Shown here: positions 27,282-36,794 of the stretch, one piece after another
Layout: each line of letters begins with the position of its first letter
Numbering within the stretch: position 1 is the first letter of the stretch
Source: Salinibacterium sp. M195
GTDB lineage: Bacteria; Actinomycetota; Actinomycetes; Actinomycetales; Microbacteriaceae
Assembly (NCBI RefSeq): GCF_019443965.1
Contig: NZ_CP040814.1
Coordinates: 1,736,001 to 1,800,000, forward strand
Length of the DNA: 64,000 nt
Reading direction: 5' to 3'
Notes under the pieces: model-generated
The model's input: only the letters and a program-made list of their open reading frames with translations
Database searches by the model: none
Told to the model about the DNA's origin: nothing
Program-made: the position numbers and the translations under genes

Positions 27282-28376
27282 ATGTCGCAGTCTGCTCCCG
27301 CCGTGATTAATCCGGCACCATCACCAGCGCCCATCCGGCGTTCTCGGGGGATCACAAATCCTCTTGTACGTTTTCTGATTGTTCGTTTCCTTCTCATTAT
27401 TCCTACGGTGTTCATCCTCGTAACGATGGTGTTCGTGTTGATGCGCTCGATTGGTGATCCGATCACGGCTGCCCTCGGTGGCCGCCTCACCGCGGCTCAA
27501 CTTGCCGAGCGAATTAGCTCCGCTGGTTACGATCGCCCGATCCTTGTGCAGTATTTCGAATACCTGGGTCAAATCTTTACCGGAAACTTCGGTACGGCGA
27601 TCACTGATGGTCGCCCGGTTTCTGAACTTCTCGTGACCTACGGCAGTGCAACGCTCGAGCTCGCGTCGTACGCGATTCTTGTCGCTCTTATCTTCGGTAT
27701 TCCGCTCGGAATGATCGCGGCATACTTCCGCGACAAGTGGCCAGACGCAGTGCTGCGTGTTGCCGCGATCCTCGCCTATGCCACCCCGGTTTTCTTCGCC
27801 GGGTTGCTGCTCAAACTGGTCTTCGCTGTGTGGCTCAAGGTGTTGCCGGTCGCCGGCCGGGCATCCACCCGCACGGAACTGCAGCTCACCGCTATGGATG
27901 ACGCGTCGGGGATCTATCTGATCGATGCGATCCGGTTGGGAAGCCCAGCGGCAGTTGGCGACGTGCTGTCTCATGCTGTGCTGCCGGGTCTCGCACTCGG
28001 TCTGCTCACCGCCGGCATCTTCATGCGTCTGGTCCGCACCAACGTGATCGGCTCGCTGTCGATGGATTACGTAGATTCTGCCCGTTCGCGGGGAGTCAGC
28101 GAGTTCCGCTTGGTACGCAAACATGCTTACAAGCCAGCGCTCATCCCGATCATCACGGTGATCGGTCTGCAGATCGCTCTCTTGCTTGGTGGTGCAGTGC
28201 TGACAGAAACCACCTTCGAGTGGAAGGGCCTCGGCTTCAAGCTCGTCGAATATCTTGGCGCTCGTGACTTCGTTGCGGTGCAGGGCATTGTTGTTCTGCT
28301 TGCCGTCATCGTGGCTCTTACTAACTTCATTGTCGACATTATTGCGGCGATCATCGACCCGAGAGTGAGGTACTAA
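27282..28376 (+). CDS. ABC transporter permease, DppB type
   Basis: The 364-residue inner-membrane protein has six predicted helices. The first, FLIVRFLLIIPTVFILVTMVFVL, is followed by the family string RPILVQYFEYLGQIFTGNFGTAI. The BPD_transp_1 domain contains the EAA-like loop DYVDSARSRGVSEFRLVRKHAYKPALIP, which docks with the ATPase, and ends with FIVDIIAAIIDPRVRY. It is 2 bases from the second permease gene. Confidence 0.93.
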   Translation: MSQSAPAVINPAPSPAPIRRSRGITNPLVRFLIVRFLLIIPTVFILVTMVFVLMRSIGDPITAALGGRLTAAQLAERISSAGYDRPILVQYFEYLGQIFTGNFGTAITDGRPVSELLVTYGSATLELASYAILVALIFGIPLGMIAAYFRDKWPDAVLRVAAILAYATPVFFAGLLLKLVFAVWLKVLPVAGRASTRTELQLTAMDDASGIYLIDAIRLGSPAAVGDVLSHAVLPGLALGLLTAGIFMRLVRTNVIGSLSMDYVDSARSRGVSEFRLVRKHAYKPALIPIITVIGLQIALLLGGAVLTETTFEWKGLGFKLVEYLGARDFVAVQGIVVLLAVIVALTNFIVDIIAAIIDPRVRY

Positions 28377-28378
28377 TC

Positions 28379-29407
28379 ATGGCTACGACTTCCTCTCGAT
28401 TGGTCCAGATCTGGCGGCGTTTACCCGTCGTTCGCCAAGTACGTCAGGCCGTTGGCTTGCAACGCGGAATGCTTGTCGCCGGTCTTATTTTGACCGGAAT
28501 TTTCCTGCTTACGGCGCTCTTCGCGCCGCTCCTTGCGCCCTATGGTTTCGCGCAACTGCGTGACGACGATGGCACGTTCGGTGCCCAAGTCCCTCCGGGT
28601 GGCCAGCACATTCTCGGTACCACTGTCGGCGGCTACGATGTGCTCTCTCGGGTGATCTGGGGATCGCGTACCGCGGTGCTCGTCATTGTTGTTGCGGTTG
28701 CGCTGTCGATCTTTGCCGGCGTGCTCCTCGGCCTCGTCTCTGGCTATCTGGGGAGCTGGCTTGACCGGGTTCTGGTCGTCATTTCTGATGCCGTTTACGC
28801 CTTCCCGACGCTGTTGCTTGCGATCGTCGCGGCAATCGCTATTAGCGGTGGCCGTTCCAGTTTCTGGGGTGGCGTCTTCGCGGCGGCGATCTCCATCACG
28901 GTCGTCTATATTCCGCAATATTTCCGGGTAATCCGGGCCGAAACGGTGCGAATCAAGTCGGAAGCCTATGTGGAGTCTGCAAAGGTTCTTGGCGCGAGTA
29001 CACCTCGCATCATGTTCCGTCACGTGTTCCGCAATGCAACGCGTACTCTGCCGTTGATCTTCACTCTGAACAGTTCAGAAGCAATTCTGACGCTGGCAGG
29101 ACTCGGCTTTCTCGGTTTCGGTATTGAACCGTCCGCGGCTGCGGAGTGGGGCTATGACCTCAATAAGTCGATCTCGGATGTCACGAGCGGTATTTGGTGG
29201 ACGTCACTGTTCCCCGGTTTGGCTATCGTGCTCGTCGTGCTCGGAATCACTTTGGTCGGGGAGAGCCTGAACGACCTTGCGGACCCGCGACTGCGTACAC
29301 GTCGCCGCGCCGACCAATCGGCGCCGGTCCTCGAGACATCGGCTCTGAGCACTGTTGACCTTGACGATGACGGAACACCGATCGATCCTCTGGAGGCTCG
29401 CTCATGA
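28379..29407 (+). CDS. ABC transporter permease, DppC type
   Basis: The 342-residue partner permease has an N-terminal helix LILTGIFLLTALFAPLLAPYG, the family string GTTVGGYDVLSRVIWGSRTAV, the EAA loop EAYVESAKVLGASTPRIMFRHVFRNA and WGYDLNKSI. A C-terminal extension of about 45 residues is acidic and probably cytoplasmic. It overlaps the dual-ATPase gene by 4 bases. Confidence 0.93.
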   Translation: MATTSSRLVQIWRRLPVVRQVRQAVGLQRGMLVAGLILTGIFLLTALFAPLLAPYGFAQLRDDDGTFGAQVPPGGQHILGTTVGGYDVLSRVIWGSRTAVLVIVVAVALSIFAGVLLGLVSGYLGSWLDRVLVVISDAVYAFPTLLLAIVAAIAISGGRSSFWGGVFAAAISITVVYIPQYFRVIRAETVRIKSEAYVESAKVLGASTPRIMFRHVFRNATRTLPLIFTLNSSEAILTLAGLGFLGFGIEPSAAAEWGYDLNKSISDVTSGIWWTSLFPGLAIVLVVLGITLVGESLNDLADPRLRTRRRADQSAPVLETSALSTVDLDDDGTPIDPLEARS

Positions 29408-31083
29408 GCGACATTGTTGAGATCACGAATCTCGAAGTAACCTTCGCGACCGATAGCGGAGATGTAAAAGCTGTTGATGACGTGTCGCTGACTCTCGCTC
29501 CTGGCGAAGTGTTGGCAATTGTTGGCGAGAGTGGCAGCGGTAAGAGCGTCACGGCAAAGAGCATTCTTGGGCTGTTGCCTGAGACTGCGGTCGCGCGTGG
29601 CGCGATCCTGCTTAATGGCAAGAATGTGGTCGGGATGTCTGGAAAACGGCTGCGGGAGTTGCGTGGCGTTGACGTTGCGATGGTATTCCAGGAGCCGTCT
29701 TTGGCTCTCAACCCCGTGTTCACGGTCGGCTGGCAGATTGCAGAAGGCATTCGGGCGCACGGAAAGGTCAGCAAAAAGCAGGCGCGCGTCAAGGCAATTG
29801 AGATCTTGACCAAGGTGGGCATTCCGGAGCCGGAGAAACGGGTCGACTTCTACCCGCACCAGTTTTCTGGCGGACAGAAGCAGCGTGTGGTCATTGCGAT
29901 GGCACTCGTGCTTGAACCTGAGTTGATCGTTGCTGACGAGCCGACCACGGCTCTGGATGTCACCGTTCAGGCCGAAATTCTCGATCTGCTCCGGCGGTGT
30001 CGTGATGAGTTCGGGGCTGCGATCATCCTGATCACTCACAACATGGGTATCGTCGCTGATCTTTCTGATCGAGTCGCTGTGATGTATCAGGGCAAGGTTG
30101 TCGAAGAGGCACCGGCTCAGGAGCTTTTCGATTCGGCGAAACACCCGTATACGCAGAAGCTGCTCGCTGCCGTTCCCCGCGTGGGATCCGGTGCCGCGCG
30201 TGCTGCGGCGCGAGTCGTCGACCGCCAGAAGGCCGGCGGTAGCGACATCGTTGAGCCCGTGGTTGTGGCGAAAGATCTCAAGATCTCCTTCCCTGGGCGT
30301 ATTGGTCAGCCACGGTTCCGCGCGGTTGATGGTGTGAGCTTCAGCATTTCGCCTGGCGAGGTGCTTGGTCTGGTGGGGGAGAGCGGATCGGGTAAGACCA
30401 CAATCGGTCGCGCCATTGGCGGGCTCAACAAGGTCACCGGTGGTTCGCTTCAGGTGCTCGGTCACGAAATGCTTGGCTTCAAAGAGCGCAAGTTTCGTCC
30501 CCTTCGCAGCGATATTGGGTTTGTGTTTCAGGACCCGGCATCAAGCTTTAATCCTCTACTCACGATCGCGGAGTGCGTCGCGGAGCCTCTGATCGTTCAC
30601 GGTCAGGCCAAGGACCCCAAGGAAGCTCGTGGTCGCGTCAACGAACTGCTTGAGGCTGTTCAGTTGCCTCGCGCATTCGCGGATCGCTATCCGCACGAAT
30701 TGAGCGGTGGACAACGTCAGCGCGCAAGCCTTGCCCGTTCGCTCGCCTTGCGGCCTCGACTTCTGATCGCCGATGAGCCAACCAGTGCGCTCGACGTCTC
30801 CGTGCAGGCAAAGGTCCTAGAACTGTTTGCTGATCTCCAGCGGGATCTCGGATTCGCGGCTTTGTTCATCAGCCACGACCTCGCGGTCGTTGACATGCTG
30901 TCTGACCGAATCGCGGTGCTCTATAAGGGACAGCTGGTTGAGGAGGGCGTTGGCTCGGATGTGCTTCAGAATCCGCAACATCCGTACACGCAACGCCTGC
31001 TCGCCTCGCTTCCGGTTCCCGATCCACGGGAGCAAGCTGAGCGTCGCGAAGCACTGCGGTCGCTCACTGACGTAGATTATTGA
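29404..31083 (+). CDS. fused dual ABC ATPase, DppD-DppF type
   Basis: The 559-residue protein carries two complete nucleotide-binding domains. Domain 1 (about 1-270) has [26 protein letters not shown] and ITHN; domain 2 (about 285-555) has [27 protein letters not shown] and ISHD. Both contain the C-terminal oligopeptide-type tail ([12 protein letters not shown] and [12 protein letters not shown]). The fusion alone could power the importer, which makes the separate, degenerate ATPase encoded next notable. Confidence 0.94.
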   Translation: MSDIVEITNLEVTFATDSGDVKAVDDVSLTLAPGEVLAIVGESGSGKSVTAKSILGLLPETAVARGAILLNGKNVVGMSGKRLRELRGVDVAMVFQEPSLALNPVFTVGWQIAEGIRAHGKVSKKQARVKAIEILTKVGIPEPEKRVDFYPHQFSGGQKQRVVIAMALVLEPELIVADEPTTALDVTVQAEILDLLRRCRDEFGAAIILITHNMGIVADLSDRVAVMYQGKVVEEAPAQELFDSAKHPYTQKLLAAVPRVGSGAARAAARVVDRQKAGGSDIVEPVVVAKDLKISFPGRIGQPRFRAVDGVSFSISPGEVLGLVGESGSGKTTIGRAIGGLNKVTGGSLQVLGHEMLGFKERKFRPLRSDIGFVFQDPASSFNPLLTIAECVAEPLIVHGQAKDPKEARGRVNELLEAVQLPRAFADRYPHELSGGQRQRASLARSLALRPRLLIADEPTSALDVSVQAKVLELFADLQRDLGFAALFISHDLAVVDMLSDRIAVLYKGQLVEEGVGSDVLQNPQHPYTQRLLASLPVPDPREQAERREALRSLTDVDY

Positions 31084-31084
31084 G

Positions 31085-31906
31085 GTGACTTCCTCTCAGC
31101 CCACAGTGAGCGCGCGTGACTTGTCGTTGCGCTATCCGTCGCGCAACCCCGAAACGCGGTCAGTTGCTGTCAATGGACTGAGTTTTGAGATTGCCGCCGG
31201 CGAAGTGCTGACGGTGGTTGGCGAGAGTGGCTCGGGAAAGAGCACTCTTGCCAAAGCGGTCGCGCTTCAAGCTGAAACCGGTGACTACGGATCTCCCATG
31301 TTCAGCGGTGGACAACTGTCCGTGATGGGTACCGAGTTGAAATCGGTGAGTCGACGCAAGCGCGATCGGCTCAGCCTCAAAGTTGGATACCTGCCTCAGG
31401 ATGCCGGCAACCACCTCAATGGTCGCCTCACTGTGGGGGAGAACATCGCCGAACCCATCTTCATCCGTGATCGGCGCTTCAACCAGCGCGAGGCGGCTGA
31501 GGCGGTGGCGACGCTGATCGACACCGTGCGGCTGCCACTGGCGATCATGAATCGCTACCCCTATGAGCTGAGCAAGGGGCAGCGTCAGCGCGTTGCGATA
31601 GCGCGGTCGATGATCCTCGAACCGCAGCTGCTCATCGCCGATGACCCTACAGCGGGAATTGACGTGAATGTTCGCGCCGCGATTCTCGATCTGATCGTTG
31701 ATCTCCAGCGCGAGCGAGAATTCTCCGCACTGCTTGTCACCGCCGACCTTGCGGCAGTCCGTCGCGTGTCGACCAACATCGCGGTTATGCACCGCGGAAT
31801 CTTGGTGGGTATCGGCGAGGTCGACGAAGTCTTGTCCGACCCTTGGCATCCTTATGTTCGGGGACTCGCCAACTCACTCGTGGAGCTTAAGCGTGAGCAG
31901 AACTGA
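31085..31906 (+). CDS. ABC ATP-binding protein with degenerate catalytic residues
   Basis: The 273-residue ABC domain starts at GTG one base after the dual ATPase. Walker A (GESGSGKS, 46-53) and the Q-loop (Q105) are intact. The signature is LSKGQ instead of LSGGQ (162-166). Walker B ends Asp186-Asp187, so the catalytic Glu is Asp. The D-loop is AGID, and the switch His is replaced by Ala220 in LLVTADLAAV. It should still bind ATP but probably hydrolyses it poorly. The operon context ties it to the same importer, perhaps as a regulatory or accessory ATPase, although the fused protein already provides two competent sites. Confidence 0.88.
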   Translation: MTSSQPTVSARDLSLRYPSRNPETRSVAVNGLSFEIAAGEVLTVVGESGSGKSTLAKAVALQAETGDYGSPMFSGGQLSVMGTELKSVSRRKRDRLSLKVGYLPQDAGNHLNGRLTVGENIAEPIFIRDRRFNQREAAEAVATLIDTVRLPLAIMNRYPYELSKGQRQRVAIARSMILEPQLLIADDPTAGIDVNVRAAILDLIVDLQREREFSALLVTADLAAVRRVSTNIAVMHRGILVGIGEVDEVLSDPWHPYVRGLANSLVELKREQN

Positions 31907-32927
31907 ACCTTCAGTAGCGTCGAATTCACTGTGGCTTGTCGGAGGATTCGGCGCCGATATGGCCTGCGAGTCTGAAGGAATCTCTGTTATGCGCAGTCGT
32001 GCGGATGGTTCCCTCGAACTTTCCCACGTAGCGGTAGAAGTACCCTCGGCATCGTTTCTCGTGGTTGACGGCGATCGCGTTTATTCGACGCTCGAGGGCT
32101 CGGGCCAGGTTGCCGCATTCGAGCGTGTTGGTGACACTCTCAAGACTGTAGACACCGTAACCAGCGGTGGACAGTATCCCTGCCACCTGACCGTCCAGGG
32201 CAACGCGGTGATCGCGGCGAACTACGGAACCGGAACCTTGGGCGTAATCGCGCGGTCATCAGATTCGAAGTCAGGTGTGGCGGCGTTGGAACACAAGCAC
32301 AGCGAAGCTCCGACAGGTTCGGGACCACGACCGCAGCAGGATGGCCCGCACGCTCATTCGTCTTTTTTCGTTGACGATCACACCCTATTGACCCTCGATC
32401 TTGGCGCAGATCGCATCCGAATTTTCGACTACAAAGACTTCGCACTGAGCGAAGTGGATGAAGTTATCTTGCCCGCCGGATTCGGCCCACGTGACATTGT
32501 GGCCCGCCCCGGAAACCTGTTTTATGTTCTCGGAGAGCTCGGCCTCGGTTTTCTCGTTTTCGAGTGGCGAGATCGTCAGCTGCACCGGCTGTGCGCAGTT
32601 GCGCTGCCAGGGGCGAGCGAGGGCGACCAAGCATCCGCGATCGCAATATCTGCGGACGGAAGACACGCCTATGTGGGGGTGCGTCGCAGCAACCTCATTG
32701 CGATCCTCGCGATTGCCGAAGACGGCCGCAGCGTTGCCCCTCTCACCGCCGTCTCGTGCGAAGGGGATTGGCCGCGTCACATTGTCATGGACGGCGACGT
32801 TTTACATGTGAGCAACCAGTTTTCTCACTCGGTGGCCAGTTTTCGCATCGATGAAAAAGGAATTCCGAAGCTGATAGCCCCGCCAGCCCGGGTTCTTTCG
32901 CCGACATACCTTGCGCGAATGTCGTGA
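31893..32927 (+). CDS. lactonase-family beta-propeller protein
   Basis: From GTG 31893 (GGAG 7 bases upstream) the protein is 344 residues and overlaps the ATPase gene by 14 bases. Repeated blade strings such as GQYPCHLTVQGNAVIAANYGTGTL, GPRPQQDGPHAHSSFFV, GFGPRDIVARP and DWPRHIVMDGDVLHVSNQ match the 7-bladed 6-phosphogluconolactonase-like (YbhE) family. No signal peptide is seen, so it is cytoplasmic. Its place at the end of the importer operon suggests it acts on an imported sugar lactone or related compound; that is inference. Confidence 0.85.
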   Translation: MSRTEPSVASNSLWLVGGFGADMACESEGISVMRSRADGSLELSHVAVEVPSASFLVVDGDRVYSTLEGSGQVAAFERVGDTLKTVDTVTSGGQYPCHLTVQGNAVIAANYGTGTLGVIARSSDSKSGVAALEHKHSEAPTGSGPRPQQDGPHAHSSFFVDDHTLLTLDLGADRIRIFDYKDFALSEVDEVILPAGFGPRDIVARPGNLFYVLGELGLGFLVFEWRDRQLHRLCAVALPGASEGDQASAIAISADGRHAYVGVRRSNLIAILAIAEDGRSVAPLTAVSCEGDWPRHIVMDGDVLHVSNQFSHSVASFRIDEKGIPKLIAPPARVLSPTYLARMS

Positions 32928-32931
32928 TGGT

Positions 32932-32960
32932 TTTTCAACTGCTGAATCGTTTGCTAAAGT
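32932..32960 (+). promoter_or_regulatory. candidate promoter of tRNA-Asn
   Basis: TAAAGT at 32955-32960 lies about 18 bases before the mature tRNA 5' end, and TTTTCA at 32932-32937 lies 17 bases upstream of it. The -10 is reasonable but the -35 is weak. Confidence 0.4.
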
Positions 32961-32978
32961 AGTTCCGTTGCACAGTGA

Positions 32979-33051
32979 TCCTCGATAGCTCAATTGGCAG
33001 AGCAACGCACTGTTAATGCGTAGGTTCTTGGTTCGAGTCCAAGTCGAGGAG
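32979..33051 (+). tRNA. tRNA-Asn (anticodon GTT)
   Basis: The 73-base cloverleaf has acceptor strands TCCTCGA (32979-32985) and TCGAGGA (33044-33050), discriminator G, a D-arm GCTC...GAGC, anticodon loop with GTT and T-loop TTCGAGT. CCA is not encoded. A terminator hairpin follows within 7 bases. Confidence 0.95.
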
Positions 33052-33057
33052 CTTATG

Positions 33058-33087
33058 AGTCCCGGCCACAATGTGGCCGGGACTTTG
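33058..33087 (+). terminator. terminator after tRNA-Asn
   Basis: AGTCCCGGCCAC (33058-33069) pairs perfectly with GTGGCCGGGACT (33073-33084) across a 3-base loop, followed by TTGTG. Confidence 0.85.
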
Positions 33088-33230
33088 TGCATTCCGCCCG
33101 CGGCTTTTCGTCTGATGTATGCCCGGGCGGGGGAACGCGAGACACCCGCCGCCGCATACTCCCTCAGGAGTACCGAAGGCTGCGCCGCCGAGCCGATGTG
33201 AGGCGGCTGAACGGCTACTAGCATCAGAGC

Positions 33231-34466
33231 ATGCCCTCATCCGCTCGATCCTCTCGTACAGCCAGCGCGATGGCTGACGCGGTGATGCGTGGGCACGGCT
33301 TCGGCTTTCCGCCTACGCGCCGCTCAACAGTGTTACGGCGTTGGGTGCCGGTGATTGCTTCTCTGATCGTGCAGGTGCCGATCACAGTGATTAGTGTCGT
33401 CAGCTCCGAAGATTTCGGGCTTGCGGGCGTTGTGCTCGTGTTGCTTTCAGTTCTCGGGCCCGCTCTGTTGTTTTGGGTTCGCCGATACCCTGGACCAATC
33501 GTTGCGGTGATGGCGGCCGCCGCTGCCAGTGATTTCCTGTTGGGCTATTCGGCGATCTCGCCTCCCTATTTAGCGCTGGCATTCGCGATCGTCATTGCGA
33601 TTTCGCGCGGTGCGCGCTCGTGGACCTGGATTTCATTGATTGTCGTGTGGGAGGCAACACTATTAGCGGCCCTTCTGGTCGGCATCGCGCTCGAGCCTGC
33701 ACGCATTATTGTGACGACGCTTGGCCTCCTGCTAGTTCTGGGGGTTGCGGAATCGTATCGACGTCGTCGCGAACAGTTTGTGCAGTTTCAGGAGGCGTTT
33801 TCTGTTCGACGGGAGGCTGAACTTCAGGCCGAACGGGTGCGCATTGCCCGCGAGCTGCATGATGTTTTGGCCCATTCGCTCAGCCAGATCAATGTCCAAG
33901 CAGGAGTGGGGCTTCACCTCATGCACAAACAGCCTGAGCAGGCTGAGGCTGCCCTCGCGAGTATCAAGAGCTCGAGCAAAGACGCCCTTGATGAAGTTCG
34001 GTCACTCCTAGGGATGTTGCGCGCAGAAGGAGTGGGTGGCGATGGCAGCCACAACGAGGCTGTGCCGCCGGTGCCGGAGCCGAACCTATCGCGGCTACCC
34101 AGCTTGGTCGAGTCAGTGCGGAGCCAGGGGCTCGATGTGCGCTTTGTGTGCGAAGTCTCTGCCGAGGCACCGACCGCAGTGCAGCTGGCCCTGTACCGAA
34201 TTGTGCAGGAATCACTGACGAACATTGTGCGCCATGCCCACGCCAGCGATGTGAACGTCAGTCTCCGGCGCGATGACGGCGACTATCTCGTTACTATTGC
34301 CGACAACGGCATCGGATTCGACGGTGCTGTCGACCGCGAGGGGCGAGGCTTGCTAGGTATGCGTGAACGAGCCGAATTGTTGGGTGGCAGTCTTCAGGTG
34401 AGCCGAACGCTCACCGGCGGTGCTCTGGTGACGGCCCGCATTCCGAGTCGACAGACATCCGCATGA
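33231..34466 (+). CDS. sensor histidine kinase (HisKA_3 type)
   Basis: The 411-residue kinase has a run of about five to six membrane helices (about 38-170), a short coiled segment (FQEAFSVRREAELQAERV) and the dimerisation domain RIARELHDVLAHSLSQI with the phosphoacceptor His210. The HATPase domain contains YRIVQESLTNIVRHAHAS, ADNGIGFD and GRGLLGMRERAELLGG. The membrane part has no large extracellular loop, so it may sense the membrane itself or an intramembrane signal. The ATGA overlap with the regulator gene shows co-translation; azlCD follow in the same operon. Confidence 0.94.
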   Translation: MPSSARSSRTASAMADAVMRGHGFGFPPTRRSTVLRRWVPVIASLIVQVPITVISVVSSEDFGLAGVVLVLLSVLGPALLFWVRRYPGPIVAVMAAAAASDFLLGYSAISPPYLALAFAIVIAISRGARSWTWISLIVVWEATLLAALLVGIALEPARIIVTTLGLLLVLGVAESYRRRREQFVQFQEAFSVRREAELQAERVRIARELHDVLAHSLSQINVQAGVGLHLMHKQPEQAEAALASIKSSSKDALDEVRSLLGMLRAEGVGGDGSHNEAVPPVPEPNLSRLPSLVESVRSQGLDVRFVCEVSAEAPTAVQLALYRIVQESLTNIVRHAHASDVNVSLRRDDGDYLVTIADNGIGFDGAVDREGRGLLGMRERAELLGGSLQVSRTLTGGALVTARIPSRQTSA

Positions 34467-35128
34467 TTCGAGTTGTTATTGCTGACGATCAGCAGCTGAT
34501 CCGTGCCGGCTTTCGTAGCCTCCTCGATGCCGAAGATGACATCGAGGTTGTAGGCGAGGCTGGCACCGGCACTGAAGTGGTTGATGTTGTGCGCCGAATG
34601 CGCCCTGATGTTGTGCTGATGGACATTCGGATGCCCGACGGCGATGGGCTCTGGGCAACAGAACAAATCGCTACCTTTCCTGAACTTTCTGGCACCAGCA
34701 TTGTTGTGGTGACGACCTTTGAGATTGACGAGTATGTTGCTCGAGCAATTCGTGCGGGGGCCAGCGGATTCCTCGTCAAAGACACGGAACCCGTGGAACT
34801 GATTCGCGCGGTGCGAGTTGTCGCGTCCGGCGACGCGTTGTTGAGCCCCGGCGTGACCAGACGGCTCCTGGAACGGGTTGCTCGCGGTTCGCAGGCGACG
34901 GTGGATGCCAGTGCGCTCTCGGTAATCACCGGCCGTGAGCGCGAAGTGCTTGCCTTGGTGGGGCGCGGCCTCACGAACACTGAAATCGGAGCCAAACTCT
35001 TTCTCAGTCCGCTCACGGCCAAAACTCATGTTTCGCGCATCATGGCGAAGCTCACGGCGCGGGATCGTGTGCAGCTGGTTGTCATCGCCTATGAGACCGG
35101 CCTTGTCCCTCTCGGGCGGGCGGTGTGA
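34463..35128 (+). CDS. NarL/LuxR-family response regulator
   Basis: The 221-residue regulator has receiver residues D8-D9, phosphoacceptor Asp54 in VVLMDIRMPDGDG and Lys in FLVKDTEPVEL. The LuxR helix-turn-helix (about 150-215) reads ITGREREVLALVGRGLTNTEIGAKL...TAKTHVSRIMAKLTARDRVQL. It is a paralogue of the regulator at 159-806. The stop overlaps the azlC start, suggesting that the system controls or is controlled with the amino-acid exporter genes. Confidence 0.94.
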   Translation: MIRVVIADDQQLIRAGFRSLLDAEDDIEVVGEAGTGTEVVDVVRRMRPDVVLMDIRMPDGDGLWATEQIATFPELSGTSIVVVTTFEIDEYVARAIRAGASGFLVKDTEPVELIRAVRVVASGDALLSPGVTRRLLERVARGSQATVDASALSVITGREREVLALVGRGLTNTEIGAKLFLSPLTAKTHVSRIMAKLTARDRVQLVVIAYETGLVPLGRAV

Positions 35129-35892
35129 CTGGCGGCGTGGCGGGTGGCGTGACGGGTGAACGGCCGCGACGCTCTCCCGAGGTTTCGGCAGCGATCCGGT
35201 CGAGCTTTGCGGTCGGGCTCGCTGTCGCCGCGTATGGCATTTCGTTCGGCGCACTCGCGGTCGCTGCAGGGTTGGATGTCTGGCAAACCTGTGTCTTGAG
35301 TCTTCTCATGTTCTCCGGCGGCTCCCAATTCGCTCTCGTGGGTGTCATCGCTACGGGAGGCGCGTCCGCGGGCGGAGCGGCGATTGCGAGTGCTGTGCTC
35401 CTCGGCACCCGCAACTCTCTCTACGCTCTGCGAGTGGCACCGATGATTGGTCCTGGCCTGGTTAAGCGGCTGCTGGCGGGGCACTGGACCATCGACGAGA
35501 CCACGGCCGTCGCTACGGCGCAGCCCACACTCGAAAGCCAGCGTGCCGGATTCTGGTGGACAGGGATCATCATCTACGTGGGCTGGAATCTGACAACTCT
35601 GCTGGGGGCACTGATCGGCGATCAGCTCGGCGATGTCAGTCAGTACGGGCTGGATGCTGCCGCAGCGGCAGCGTTCTTGGGTCTCCTGTGGCCCCGACTG
35701 AAGCAAGTGCAACCGATCGTGGTCGCGATTGGTGCCGCAGTGGTTGCTGCGGTGTTGATGCCCGTTCTTCCGGCAGGGATCCCGGTGCTCGCGGCTGCTC
35801 TCGTTGCCGTGGTCGTTGGGCTTACTAACCTTTTCGGTACGCGCGAAAGCGACCTTGCCGAAGCGGAACCTGACCCGATGGGGGAGCGATGA
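35125..35892 (+). CDS. azlC: AzlC-family branched-chain amino acid exporter subunit
   Basis: The 255-residue membrane protein starts at GTG overlapping the regulator stop. The AzlC signature FAVGLAVAAYGISFGALAVAAGLDVWQTCVLSLLMFSGGSQFALV is clear, with a further GTRNSLYALRVAPMI motif and about six helices. AzlC works with the small AzlD partner encoded next, exporting branched-chain or related amino acids. Linkage to a two-component system in one operon is somewhat unusual; azl genes are more often tied to Lrp-type regulators. Confidence 0.9.
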   Translation: MTGGVAGGVTGERPRRSPEVSAAIRSSFAVGLAVAAYGISFGALAVAAGLDVWQTCVLSLLMFSGGSQFALVGVIATGGASAGGAAIASAVLLGTRNSLYALRVAPMIGPGLVKRLLAGHWTIDETTAVATAQPTLESQRAGFWWTGIIIYVGWNLTTLLGALIGDQLGDVSQYGLDAAAAAAFLGLLWPRLKQVQPIVVAIGAAVVAAVLMPVLPAGIPVLAAALVAVVVGLTNLFGTRESDLAEAEPDPMGER

Positions 35893-36194
35893 CGATCTGG
35901 AATATTGTGCTGCTCGCATCCATTGCGGTGTTAGCGCTCAAGCTAGCGGGGTTCGCCGTGCCAACGGCGTGGTTCGAGAAGCCGACAGCGGCACGACTGG
36001 CTAACCTGCTGACGGTGGCGCTGCTCTCAGCACTCGTTATTGTGCAGACGTTCGGTACCGCTCGCGGTTTCGAAGTGGATGCTCGACTGCCCGCCATTGT
36101 TGTCGCTGCAGTGCTGTTCGCACTGCGGGTGCCGTTCATCCTCGTTATTATCGCGGCAGCACTTGTCGCTGCGGGAATTCGCGCGTTTACCTAG
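35889..36194 (+). CDS. azlD: AzlD-domain membrane protein
   Basis: The 101-residue protein with three to four hydrophobic segments (IVLLASIAVLALKLAG, LLTVALLSALVIVQ, VVAAVLFALRVPFILVIIAAALVAAGIR) matches the AzlD partner of AzlC. It overlaps azlC by 4 bases and converges on def with a 4-base overlap of the two stop regions. Confidence 0.88.
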   Translation: MTIWNIVLLASIAVLALKLAGFAVPTAWFEKPTAARLANLLTVALLSALVIVQTFGTARGFEVDARLPAIVVAAVLFALRVPFILVIIAAALVAAGIRAFT

Positions 36195-36754
36195 GCGTCG
36201 AGCTGTTCTTCGGTGGGAAGCCACGAATTGCCTGGCTGGCCCCAGCCTTGCTTACGGATCGCCTTCGCGGCGGCTTTGACCTCTGCTCCACGCAGGCGAT
36301 CGGAGTACAAGACGCCGTCGAGGTGGTCGTATTCGTGCTGGAAGATGCGAGCGAGCCAGCCGGAGGCTTCGATTTCGAACGGCTTCTGATCAAGGTTTAC
36401 CGCACGAAGGATTACGCGATCGGCACGCATGAGACCGAATCGTTCGCCGGGAAGGGAAAGGCACCCTTCCTCATCCGCTTCGCTTGGCTCAAGTATTGGC
36501 GTGGTGCTCTGCCAAAGTTCAGGGTTGATAGCCACCCCGCGCCAATGGGTATCGTTCTCGTCGATCCAGTCATAGACAAAGATTCGGAGACCGACTCCGA
36601 CCTGAGGAGCGGCAAGGCCAACACCGGGGGCCTCTTCCATGGTCTCAAACATGTCGGCCACAAGCGTGCTGAGCTCGCTATCGAAGGCCGTTACCGGTGT
36701 CGCGGGAGTGTGGAGCACCGGTTCGCCGGTGATGATGATGGGAAGAACGGCCAT
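36191..36754 (-). CDS. def: peptide deformylase
   Basis: Def removes the formyl group from nascent proteins. From ATG 36752-36754 the protein is 187 residues with the three family motifs GVGLAAPQVG, EEGCLSLPG (metal Cys) and FQHEYDHLDG (HExxH metal ligands and catalytic Glu). A longer frame upstream has no ribosome-binding site and is rejected. It converges on azlD and is divergent from the transporter gene at 36795. Confidence 0.95.
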   Translation of the reverse strand: MAVLPIIITGEPVLHTPATPVTAFDSELSTLVADMFETMEEAPGVGLAAPQVGVGLRIFVYDWIDENDTHWRGVAINPELWQSTTPILEPSEADEEGCLSLPGERFGLMRADRVILRAVNLDQKPFEIEASGWLARIFQHEYDHLDGVLYSDRLRGAEVKAAAKAIRKQGWGQPGNSWLPTEEQLDA

Positions 36755-36794
36755 GCACCCAGAATATCCCGGTTCAACCGAGTACATTTGACGG

